DNA of 6,941 bases from positions 1 to 6,941 of the forward strand of contig JAITST010000473.1 in NCBI GenBank assembly GCA_031287585.1, in the 5' to 3' direction. Position 1 is the first letter of the stretch. Each line of letters starts with the position of its first letter. The DNA is from Planctomycetaceae bacterium. GTDB taxonomy: Bacteria; Planctomycetota; Planctomycetia; Pirellulales; Thermoguttaceae. Under the pieces are notes generated by a model. That model saw only the letters and a program-made list of their open reading frames with translations, did not search any database and was not told the DNA's origin. Shown here piece after piece: positions 1-6,110 of this stretch. The position numbers and the translations under genes are program-made.

Positions 1-59
1 TCTAGAGTATTAGGTTTGGGGGTTATGCTATTTATTTATGTTTTTTTATTTTCTCATTA

Positions 60-593
60 TTGGGATTGTTATCAGACATAATAGAACTATCGTCTGATGA
101 CACAAGTGGGGTTAGCGGTGGTTTTGTCATGGCATTCATCTTATTTGCTCTTATTCCGCACACGATAACGTGGTACTTCTTCATTAAGACGATGTGGGAA
201 TATATACCAGCACAATTTGCACCGTTTACGCCAAAGAGGATGGCTTGGTTCAGTATTATTCCTTTCTTTTCCATTCTTTGGAATTTCATTGCTGTTGCTA
301 CCTTACCTGTTTGCTTCAACAAAACTGTCGGAAAAAAAGTAGCCAAGCACCCTAACGCTGCAATAGCCATTTGTGCTTGGTGGGCGTTAAGTTACACTGT
401 GGCTTTTGCAATTGTAGTTTACGATGCACGCGCTGGGGCTACTTTGTACACTGAGTTTCCTGCGATTGCAGCGAGTGAGAATAGTGTGATAATTGGAATG
501 TTTCTCGACATAATTAATATGATTGTAACGCTAATATTTTTAGTAGGACTAATAGATATGTTTAGCCAGATGAGAGAAACGCAAAATCACTAG
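60..593 (+). CDS. Small four-helix membrane protein of unknown function
   Basis: This 177-residue protein is mostly hydrophobic. Four membrane segments can be read at about residues 21-42, 62-86, 98-121 and 141-167, joined by short polar loops, so it should sit in a membrane. The stretch PFFSILWNFIAVATL followed by CFNK (residues 68-87) resembles the PFFxxxWxFxAxxxLxxxFN pattern I know from uncharacterised small multi-helix proteins (DUF4328-like); I make that link from memory only. The start is uncertain. The longest reading begins at TTG 60 with no ribosome binding site. ATG 129 has GGTGG seven bases upstream and would still keep helix 1. The frame is open back to a TAG at 3-5 and encodes a hydrophobic stretch there, so the 5' end may be degraded. 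The stop codon (591-593) is the first triplet of a repeat that recurs at 4311, so the C-terminus may have been reshaped by an insertion. No catalytic residues are evident and no function is assigned. Confidence 0.6.
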   Translation: MGLLSDIIELSSDDTSGVSGGFVMAFILFALIPHTITWYFFIKTMWEYIPAQFAPFTPKRMAWFSIIPFFSILWNFIAVATLPVCFNKTVGKKVAKHPNAAIAICAWWALSYTVAFAIVVYDARAGATLYTEFPAIAASENSVIIGMFLDIINMIVTLIFLVGLIDMFSQMRETQNH

Positions 594-616
594 ACTTGTT
601 CGGTAACTTGAAAATA
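591..616 (+). repeat. IS-end-like repeat, copy 1
   Basis: These 26 bases begin TAGACTTGTTCGG and match 4311-4336 at 23 of 26 positions in the same orientation, the first 13 being identical. Each copy is preceded by a pyrimidine, giving CTAG here and TTAG there, which fits the YTAR target preference of some IS5-family elements. The sequence reminds me of IS5-type termini, but no matching inverted end and no transposase for it lie in the window, so it is at most a solitary end. Its first triplet is the stop codon of the membrane protein gene. Confidence 0.5.
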
Positions 617-1287
617 AATAAAAATAACAATTTCATACAATAATTTTGCCGCGAATAAATACGAATAATTCGTGTATTAGTGGCGACTGCCCTTTCCAAA
701 TTTATCATCCGACGAAAACGTATATTTTAAGTGCCGCATCTGCCTAGCCAATAAATTTTGCGCACTATGTTGGTGTGCAGTTAAGCAGATGTCGTTTGCA
801 TATCGAATGAGAAGATTTATGAAGAACGTTAGAATATACTCGTTACGTTTGAAAATTGTCCGTTTTGTAAAATGATACACCTTGTTTTCAATGGGCCAAT
901 ACGGGTGAGTGATACAATTTTCAACTGTATTGAGTCTAATTTGGAAAAACGAAAAATGTATAGTTTGCTCACCAATTAATTTATGGAATTAAAACATAAT
1001 TTTAACAAAGAACACCTCAGTAGCAACGCAACATACAGGTATTACCTAATTGGGAACATCGAACAGGTTTGACTATTAGGCATTGTTCCAAATTAGGTAA
1101 TGTCCGTTTACTGCGGTGTTCTTTGTAAACATAAGGTTCTTATTCCACAAATTCATTGATAGGCAGGGTGTGTATCATTTGTTTATCCATGTAGGTTTGG
1201 TTACTAAATCACAACACATCGCGACACAAACAATTTCCAATCGTGTTCAGACAGAAAAAATTGAGACGAGTTATTCTCTGATGGATT
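594..1287. other. AT-rich intergenic stretch without a convincing gene
   Basis: About 700 bases separate the membrane protein gene from the end of hflX. The longest minus-strand reading (677-880) would give 67 residues containing YANDICLTA, faintly like a reverse transcriptase YADD box but with no other RT motif. The plus-strand reading over 1116-1679 runs mostly across hflX and is a shadow. A small hairpin, ACGAA-TAA-TTCGT, sits at 661-673. The main structure is the foldback at 973-1158, with a further perfect 11-base inverted pair outside it (870-880 and 1170-1180, AAATGATACAC and its complement). In 1200-1287 I see nothing specific; the sequence downstream of the hflX stop gives only a 4-base stem before a T run, too weak to call a terminator. 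Confidence 0.6.
973..1158. repeat. Long imperfect inverted repeat (foldback or MITE-like)
   Basis: Three successive arm pairs nest symmetrically. The outer pair is 973-989 with 1142-1158 (15 of 17 paired). The middle pair is 1005-1022 with 1109-1126 (17 of 18, including the perfect 12-mer ACAAAGAACACC). The inner pair is 1041-1058 with 1084-1101 (17 of 18, ATTACCTAATT facing AATTAGGTAAT). The central loop is 25 bases (1059-1083). There is no coding capacity. The arrangement fits a non-autonomous foldback element or MITE remnant, or a large RNA hairpin if transcribed. The scattered mismatches suggest an old element, or a structure kept by compensatory change. Confidence 0.7.
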
Positions 1288-2658
1288 CTACCCCACACTC
1301 TTCACCGCCGTCACTTCCGTATCGTGTTGCAACTGCCCCAGCAATCGTTGCGGTACACGGCATTTTATCGTTACCGTCTCGTCTGTATATTCCTTCGACA
1401 ACACCTCGCCCTCTTTCGCCAACATCGCCGCGACACGTCCGTTCGCAACCGGCACCACTACCTCCAACAACAAGAACTCGCGGCTCAACGCATCCGATAC
1501 CGCCGCCGTCAAACGGTCTAAACCGTCGCCGCTCCGCGCACTTACCGTTACCGCCGACGGATATTGCAGTTGTAACGCGCGAATGTTGTCAGTCGAAGCC
1601 GCGTCAATTTTGTTCAGTACAAGCAACGTGTCCTTCTCACGAATTTCCATCTCCGAGAGCACCTGATACGCCGCCGTGATTTGACGCGACACATCGTTGT
1701 CACTCGCGTCAGCAACGTGCAGCAACAAATCCGCTTGCCGTGTTTCTTCCAGCGTCGCACGAAAACTTGCAATTAAATGATGCGGCAAATCACGTATGAA
1801 ACCAACCGTATCGCTCAACAAAACCGGTCCCCAACCCGGCAGCCGCCACTGCCGCGTCCGCGTGTCGAGTGTCGCGAACAGTTGGTCTTTCACAAACACA
1901 TCCGCGTCGGTTAGTTTATTAAGCAACGTACTTTTACCGGCGTTCGTGTAACCGACAAGCGAGACCGTTCGTGACCGCTTACGCGCTTCGACTTCACGTT
2001 GCCGCCGCGAGTGAATTTGGTTTAACTCGTCTTTCAAATCGTTGATACGTTTTTGTGCGAGACGACGGTCAACTTCGAGTTGTTTCTCACCAGGTCCGCG
2101 AAGACCGACACCGCCGACACCCTGACGTTCAAGATGTGTCCACATACGTTTCAGTCGCGGCATAGCGTATTCGAGTTGGGCAAGTTCGACCGCGAGCCGT
2201 GCTTCGCTAGTCCGTGCGCGGCTCGCGAAGATGTCGAGAATAAGTTCGGTTCGGTCAATGACTTTGATTTTGAGTTCCTGCTCAAGGTTACGGGTTTGGG
2301 CAGGTCCCAAGTCGTTGTCAAACAAGATGAGATTCGCATCGACAACCGCCGCGCGTTCTTTGAGTTCTTCGAGTTTACCAGAACCGATATACGTAGCCGG
2401 CTCCGGCTTCCGGCGGCGTTGCACGATACGGTCAACAACAAAAACATTGGCGGCTTCGGCAAGACCGGCAAGTTCGTTGAGCGGCTCGTCACCAATACCT
2501 TGACCGTCAAGATAAACGCCAACAAGTATCGCCTTCTCGCTACCAACGCTATCGGTACGGGTAAGGCGGTCAGCGTGAGTGGAAGAGTCGAAACGCTCGG
2601 TAGTAGCCGCTGACGATTTAGTATCAGGTGAAAACGGAGTAAACGAGGAATTTTTCAT
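1288..2658 (-). CDS. hflX: GTPase HflX, ribosome-associated
   Basis: The 456-residue product is a full-length HflX, a GTPase of the Obg-HflX superfamily that binds the large ribosomal subunit and splits stalled or stressed 70S ribosomes. After a Ser/Thr-rich leader of about 40 residues comes the HflX N-domain, with the glycine-rich loop GGVGLRGPGEKQLE at about residues 182-195 and a basic helical linker. The G domain follows: G1 GYTNAGKST (236-244), switch region ATLDTR (262-267), G3 DTVG (283-286), G4 NKID (349-352) and G5 SAR (373-375). A C-terminal domain of about 60 residues closes the protein. I chose ATG 2658; TTG 2676 lies in frame six codons upstream with no Shine-Dalgarno sequence, and the ATG has only a distant GGAAA. 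The stop is TAG. The gene appears richer in GC than its neighbours and intact. It stands alone, with no adjacent hfq, miaA or hflKC. Family assignment is near certain; the start is not. Confidence 0.96.
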   Translation of the reverse strand: MKNSSFTPFSPDTKSSAATTERFDSSTHADRLTRTDSVGSEKAILVGVYLDGQGIGDEPLNELAGLAEAANVFVVDRIVQRRRKPEPATYIGSGKLEELKERAAVVDANLILFDNDLGPAQTRNLEQELKIKVIDRTELILDIFASRARTSEARLAVELAQLEYAMPRLKRMWTHLERQGVGGVGLRGPGEKQLEVDRRLAQKRINDLKDELNQIHSRRQREVEARKRSRTVSLVGYTNAGKSTLLNKLTDADVFVKDQLFATLDTRTRQWRLPGWGPVLLSDTVGFIRDLPHHLIASFRATLEETRQADLLLHVADASDNDVSRQITAAYQVLSEMEIREKDTLLVLNKIDAASTDNIRALQLQYPSAVTVSARSGDGLDRLTAAVSDALSREFLLLEVVVPVANGRVAAMLAKEGEVLSKEYTDETVTIKCRVPQRLLGQLQHDTEVTAVKSVG

Positions 2659-2717
2659 AACGTGCTGAATTTCCAAATGGTATGTACGGTAAAAACAGTT
2701 ACAATTGCAAACAAGTA

Positions 2718-2745
2718 ATCATAACAAATTGTAAATTTTATACAA
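2718..2745 (-). promoter_or_regulatory. Candidate hflX promoter (extended -10)
   Basis: Read on the minus strand, TTGTAT (complement of 2740-2745) is followed after 16 bases by TATGAT (complement of 2718-2723), preceded by TG one base upstream, which makes an extended -10 (TGTTATGAT). Transcription would start near 2711, leaving about 50 bases of leader before ATG 2658. The -35 match is poor (3 of 6), so the call rests on the extended -10 and its position. Confidence 0.4.
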
Positions 2746-2819
2746 CCCCTTACGGGCATCCCTTTGAAGGTTAGGCGGATGAGACATTTTTTATGAAAGT
2801 TAAGGGTGAAAATGAAAAG

Positions 2820-3225
2820 TGCGGTCAAAAAATGCCGACCGCAATCCGACCGCAATCTGTCGCCGTAAGTCCCGTGAAATTGCGGGCTTGGAGAGATTGC
2901 GGTCAAAAATAAACTGTATGAAACCGCTTGCGGCGTTCCCTCCGGCATCTTCCGTTTGTTTCGGCAGAGAGAACCCGTTTTTTGATTGGGCAACCAATAC
3001 CCTGCCGGTTCGCCGTATGGTCGCACGGGGCGCAACGTGTGGCGAAGTTTCGCAGAGTTCGACACGTTGGACGGCTTCGCAAAGAGACGCACACACGGCG
3101 AACGGGTGGCGAAAGGGCAACGAGAGTGTGGGCTACGCTTTACAAGCGTCAGGTGCGATAAACAACACCTGACAACAGGTAGCGGACGAGCGATTTATCC
3201 CGCGAAAGCGGACAGAATAAATCAT
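2820..3225. other. GC-richer non-coding segment rich in hairpins; candidate structured RNA
   Basis: No reading frame here gives a believable protein; all are Arg/Cys-rich overlapping shadows. The segment is instead dense in complementary pairs. Clear ones are: 2821-2826 with 2837-2842 (GCGGTC); 2848-2858 with 2894-2904 (11 perfect pairs) enclosing 2867-2874 with 2883-2889; 2935-2942 with 2967-2974 (7 of 8); 2985-2989 with 2994-2998 around a GCAA tetraloop; 3008-3016 with 3095-3103 (9 perfect) enclosing 3033-3040 with 3062-3069 (8 perfect); 3148-3155 with 3166-3173 (8 perfect); and 3192-3198 with 3217-3223 enclosing CCGC-GAAA-GCGG. I looked for the conserved cores of RNase P RNA, tmRNA, SRP RNA and group I introns and did not find them. 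It may be an unknown RNA, a folded repeat or a pseudogene. The transcribed strand is undetermined. Confidence 0.45.
2836..2857. repeat. Tandem 11-bp repeat, two units
   Basis: CGACCGCAATC occurs twice in direct succession (2836-2846 and 2847-2857). The complementary unit TGCGGTCAAAAA occurs on either side, at 2820-2831 and 2898-2909, giving four GACCGCA/TGCGGTC blocks within 90 bases that can pair in more than one way. Confidence 0.8.
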
Positions 3226-3282
3226 ACTACCAGAAATCTACTCAAAAAACGATGATTGAACGGCTTTTTGTTCGTGTTTTTC

Positions 3283-3310
3283 TTGACTTTTCCAAAATTT
3301 GACATAAAAT
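3283..3310 (+). promoter_or_regulatory. Candidate promoter of the truncated fic gene
   Basis: TTGACT (3283-3288) and TAAAAT (3305-3310) are separated by 16 bases, each one mismatch from the sigma-70 consensus. A start near 3317 would leave about 29 bases before ATG 3346. Position and match are both good for a housekeeping promoter driving the Fic remnant. Confidence 0.55.
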
Positions 3311-3345
3311 TCCTAAAACATTCACGTTTTTCACGAAAAGTTACT

Positions 3346-4281
3346 ATGAAAACACAAAAAAATCAATCAAAACCATCGGGCTATAATGCACTGATTGAAA
3401 AGTTTCAGTTGGATGTTGTTCCAAACTGGCACCAGTCATTTATCGCTGATATCAATGCTCACCGTATCGTTCAAACAAACGGAATTACCGAAGAGACCTA
3501 TCCGAACCGCTACGCACCAGAGGATTCGGTTAGCGGACAACTCGAATTTGCACTCAAATATGATGGAACGAACCTCGGAATTCTTGCCAGTATTTTTCAC
3601 GTTGTCAAACCCAAAGTTCTGGAAAAATATATCCAGTCGAAACCCAAAGGCAAGTACGCAAGGCGACTATGGTTTTTCTATGAGATGTTAACCGGTAAAA
3701 AACTTGCCATTGATGATTTGGATACCGGCGGTTACATTGATGTTCTTGAATCGAACGAGTATTACACATTGTCGAAATCCCAACCAATACGTCGACAACG
3801 GATAAACAACAATCTTCTTGGCGATGCCCGCTTCTGTCCGATGATACGGCGAACAGAAACGTTGAAAACTTACGAAACGTCTGACTTGACAAAGAAGTGC
3901 CGAAATATTCTGACAGCGTATCCGCCGCAGTTACTCAAAAGAGCGATGAGTTATCTTTATACAAAAGAAACGAAATCGTCTTTTGAAATCGAACATCTCA
4001 AACCGAGTTCAACTCGAACCGAACGTTTTATTGCCTTACTCCATTCTGCTGAAACAGAAGACTTCTGCACGAAGGCAAATTTGCTTGAACTTCAAAATCG
4101 AATCGTTGATGAGCGATTTCAGGATACGGACTACCGCAACATTCAAAATTACATTGGTGAAAGTGTTTCTTGGCAATATGAAAAAATTCATTATATTCCT
4201 CCGCGCCCAGAGATTGTGCCAGATCTAATGGCTGGACTAGCGTGTAATCCTAATCTCTCTTGCCTTCTATTTTATAAATGA
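3346..4281 (+). pseudogene. Fic family protein, N-terminal regulatory half only
   Basis: The 311 residues match the N-terminal half of long Fic proteins as I remember them (GYNALIEKF, then VPNWHQS, LEFALKYDGTNL, GKYARRLWFFYE, RRQRINNNLLGDARFCP, SYLYTKETKSSFEIEH). In that family the C-terminal Fic domain carries HPFx(D/E)GNGR and transfers AMP or a similar group from a nucleotide to a target hydroxyl. Here the homology stops near residue 299 (position about 4240), a short unrelated tail (CNPNLSCLLFYK) follows, then TGA; no Fic motif is encoded in any frame downstream. The helix around KSSFEIEH (residues 210-217) resembles the SSxIEG-type inhibitory motif of self-inhibited Fic proteins, so the control element survives without the enzyme. 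I chose ATG 3346 because it lies just before the conserved start; TTG 3256 would add 30 unlikely residues upstream of the promoter's expected start site. No frameshift is seen before the break. The product, if made, cannot be an AMPylase. Confidence 0.8.
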
Positions 4282-4310
4282 TTACAATAGCGTGCAGTTA
4301 TGTTTTTCAT

Positions 4311-4336
4311 TAGACTTGTTCGGAAACGTGAGAATA
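4311..4336 (+). repeat. IS-end-like repeat, copy 2
   Basis: Beginning TAGACTTGTTCGGAAAC, it matches 591-616 at 23 of 26 positions and in the same orientation. It lies 30 bases after the stop of the truncated Fic gene. No inverted partner (CCGAACAAGTCTA) is found in the window, so a complete element is not present. Confidence 0.5.
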
Positions 4337-4491
4337 GAGAAAATAAATATTTTAGTTAAGCAAAATATCCCGCATTTTTCAACAATTCCAACGCCCCGTT
4401 TTGGTTTCTGTCCTTGTCCAAGAATTTTGAAATGCTCAAGAATTGTCGGGGGGGGAAGTGAATTCGGGAGTAATTTTCGATAAAACGAAAT

Positions 4492-4513
4492 GAAAAATGT
4501 AGCAACATTTTTC
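4492..4513. repeat. Perfect 9-bp hairpin with AGCA loop
   Basis: GAAAAATGT (4492-4500) and ACATTTTTC (4505-4513) are exact complements around AGCA. It lies downstream of the minus-strand transposase gene and just outside the candidate IS end. The stem is AT-rich and no long T run follows, so it is not a convincing terminator. Confidence 0.6.
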
Positions 4514-4577
4514 CAAAATACTATCAAGAGCGATAAAATCGTTCAAATGGTGAAATCAGCGCATATTGGTAGCGTGG

Positions 4578-4586
4578 ACTGTTCTT
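4578..4586 (+). repeat. Possible left terminal inverted repeat of the IS
   Basis: ACTGTTCTT is the exact inverse complement of 6034-6042 on the other side of the transposase gene. Nine bases are short for a terminal repeat and the similarity does not extend clearly inward, so a chance match is possible. Confidence 0.4.
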
Positions 4587-6040
4587 TGACAATCAGATAA
4601 AATTAGATTCGTTCCACACGAATAATTGGTAAATGTTGTCGTCCTTCAAGAAAATCAAGACGAACATTTATCTTCGCTCCTGCCCTTCCTGCGATACACA
4701 TTCGCGGCGAGGCACACGGTGTTTTATGTTTTGCTAATGGTCGAGTTTCGATTCGCGGTTTTGCGTTTGCGGGATGACGATGAAAGTACACTTCGTTAGG
4801 TGTTTTGCCTAAAAGTGTCATGTGAGGTCGATATTCATTGTACCAATTGAAAAACAGACGAGTTTCATTTGCCATTTCGTTTTTTGATAATGGTACAAGT
4901 ATTCGTCGAGTACAACCGTCTTTGTAGGTTAAGATAACTCGTTCCGTTACCGCTATTGAGCCGTGTTTACCAACAGCACCAAAACGTTGCTTGATTTTAT
5001 TATCGTTACACCAAGATTGAAATTCCGCAGATACGAATTGTGTCCCTTGATCCGAAATAATGTATTTCGGTTTCACTGCGTTGTCATTGCAAATACGATT
5101 CATTGACGAAATGATTTGCAAGGATGTGGGACATTGTTCAAAAACATTGAATCCCATAATACGTCTGGAATAGTGGTCAATGACAACCATCACGTACCAC
5201 GCATACGGATGAACTTGTGTCATAGCGTTGGGCGACCAAGGTGTCCAAAGACCATCGGTTGTGGGAACAACAGTTAAGTCAACGCTCCAAACATGGTTCG
5301 GATACCACGCTTGAACGGTTGGTTTATCCGGCGTTGGATTGGGTGGCGATAACGGTTCCGGCGGCGGAATCGGCGGTTCATCAATGATTCGTTTGATTGT
5401 ACTTGCAGACAGATGCAAACCAGCCCGGCAAAGAATATCGGCGATTTTGAAACGTCCCAACATTGGACAATACGATTTGAATTGTTGTACGATATAACGA
5501 ACTAAGTCAGGATAACGGGTCGGTTTTTCAGGCATCTGAACAGTTGGTTCGTCCTTGTCGATACCGCGAAGCCAGTTGATAATTGTTTGAACGGTGACTT
5601 GAAACCGCTTTGCCGTTTGTCCGTTAGTCAGACCACGGGCGGCACGAATCATTAGAATTTCCAGGCGTTCGCAAGACCGATAATGCGGACGCTTCTTGGA
5701 ATCAAGCCGAGCAAATCGAGCGTCTTTGATTTCGATTTCACGTTGCAATAATCCGACTTCCGAACGTAGTCGGTCATTTTCAACACGCAAACGCAAACCG
5801 TCGCATTCCTTGCCATCGCCCCAGTTGGAAGCGTTGAGAATAACAATCCTCGCTAAAGCGATAACATGAAGAATTGCAAGAAGAGTGTAATCAGTCCAAC
5901 CCTTCGGTAGCGGGATATGGGGAATGACCGGCGGGGCGAGAATGATGTCGGTTTCTGGTAGAATTGTAGCCATAGGTATCCAAAGTTGTTGAATGATTTC
6001 GGAAGAAGCAAGTCTGATGTACTACTCTACCACAAGAACA
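4580..6040 (-). mobile_element. Candidate insertion sequence with one DDE transposase
   Basis: The transposase gene is flanked by short inverted matches reading inward: ACTGTTCTT at 4578-4586 and its complement AAGAACAGT at 6034-6042. Taking TG...CA ends, as in IS3/IS481-type elements, gives an element of 1461 bp with 23 bases after the stop codon and 67 bases before the start codon, a normal compact layout. A second, weaker inverted pair (TGGTAGnGTnG, from 4567 and inward from 6032) overlaps the same zones. No convincing target duplication is visible, so the exact boundaries remain provisional. The presence of a mobile element is far more certain than its ends. Confidence 0.5.
4603..5973 (-). 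CDS. DDE integrase-core transposase with HTH and hydrophobic N-terminus
   Basis: This 456-residue protein is an IS transposase with an rve-type (retroviral integrase-like) catalytic core. In order: a hydrophobic helix at about 29-47, a charged heptad-like stretch at 58-90 probably forming a coiled coil, a helix-turn-helix at 104-136 (GLTNGQTAKRF, then TIINWLRG), a second DNA-binding-like region to 198 (LSASTIKRII), a Pro-rich linker (200-217) and the catalytic core. The triad is visible: D232 in WSVDLT, D308 in SDQGTQF and E344 in VTERV, the last two spaced as DX35E. The C-terminal core has FFNWYNEYRPH (374-384). By these features it belongs to the broad IS3/IS481-like group, but the hydrophobic N-terminus is not typical of those families and it may be a separate lineage. 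The frame is intact, so the enzyme could be active. ATG 5973 was chosen; upstream there is only a weak TTTGGA. Confidence 0.9.
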   Translation of the reverse strand: MATILPETDIILAPPVIPHIPLPKGWTDYTLLAILHVIALARIVILNASNWGDGKECDGLRLRVENDRLRSEVGLLQREIEIKDARFARLDSKKRPHYRSCERLEILMIRAARGLTNGQTAKRFQVTVQTIINWLRGIDKDEPTVQMPEKPTRYPDLVRYIVQQFKSYCPMLGRFKIADILCRAGLHLSASTIKRIIDEPPIPPPEPLSPPNPTPDKPTVQAWYPNHVWSVDLTVVPTTDGLWTPWSPNAMTQVHPYAWYVMVVIDHYSRRIMGFNVFEQCPTSLQIISSMNRICNDNAVKPKYIISDQGTQFVSAEFQSWCNDNKIKQRFGAVGKHGSIAVTERVILTYKDGCTRRILVPLSKNEMANETRLFFNWYNEYRPHMTLLGKTPNEVYFHRHPANAKPRIETRPLAKHKTPCASPRMCIAGRAGAKINVRLDFLEGRQHLPIIRVERI

Positions 6041-6042
6041 GT
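6034..6042 (-). repeat. Possible right terminal inverted repeat of the IS
   Basis: AAGAACAGT on the plus strand is the exact inverse complement of 4578-4586. It lies about 60 bases upstream of the transposase start codon, where a transposon end is expected. Confidence 0.4.
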
Positions 6043-6091
6043 ATTGAAGAAAAATTTTTTTGAAGGATATCCCTCTTGCCAAAACTTGCTT

Positions 6092-6097
6092 TATAAT
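6092..6097 (+). promoter_or_regulatory. Consensus -10 box close to the Rpn gene start
   Basis: TATAAT at 6092-6097 is a perfect -10 hexamer, but no -35 match lies 16-18 bases upstream and the start codon is only 13 bases downstream. If used, transcription would start near 6104 and the leader would be about 7 bases, giving an almost leaderless message. The interval 5974-6110 holds nothing else clear apart from the IS end. Confidence 0.35.
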
Positions 6098-6110
6098 GTA
6101 GAATACTCGA

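Larger units (their letters stand above)
4282..4579. other. Intergenic debris between fic remnant and insertion sequence
   Basis: These 300 bases carry no credible gene; short readings on both strands (for example 4282-4527 on the minus strand) show no family features. They hold the second IS-end-like repeat (4311-4336), an uninterrupted run of eight G (4448-4455), a perfect hairpin (4492-4513), and otherwise AT-rich sequence. The region lies between the point where the Fic gene loses homology and the candidate IS end, so it probably marks an earlier insertion or deletion. Confidence 0.55.

Noticed and set aside
677..880. Minus-strand 67-residue reading with YANDICLTA, like a reverse transcriptase YADD box
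   Set aside because: Only about nine residues resemble the motif, an Asp is replaced by Asn, and no other RT motif (such as the PQG region) lies beside it. It overlaps low-complexity AT-rich sequence, so chance is the simplest explanation.
2053..2613. 186-residue plus-strand open frame opposite hflX
   Set aside because: It is antisense to the conserved GTPase domains and is the kind of shadow that codon bias produces; no start signal or family features.
2817..2825. AAGTGCGGT followed by CAAAAAA, identical to the Haemophilus-type DNA uptake signal core
   Set aside because: It occurs once, inside a local GACCGC repeat cluster that explains it, and nothing else in the window points to Pasteurellaceae.
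3055..3069. GAGTTCGACAC, resembling a tRNA or tmRNA T-loop
   Set aside because: There is no acceptor stem, anticodon arm or CCA end at the required distances on either strand.
2655..3092. 145-residue minus-strand reading upstream of hflX
   Set aside because: The composition is irregular, it overlaps the hflX promoter and start, and it crosses the hairpin-rich segment where several frames are open by chance.
3187..3226. Hairpin with GAAA loop preceded by GAGC, resembling group II intron domain V
   Set aside because: The expected 3' partner of the GAGC strand and the two-base bulge are not in the right places, and no intron-encoded protein is nearby.
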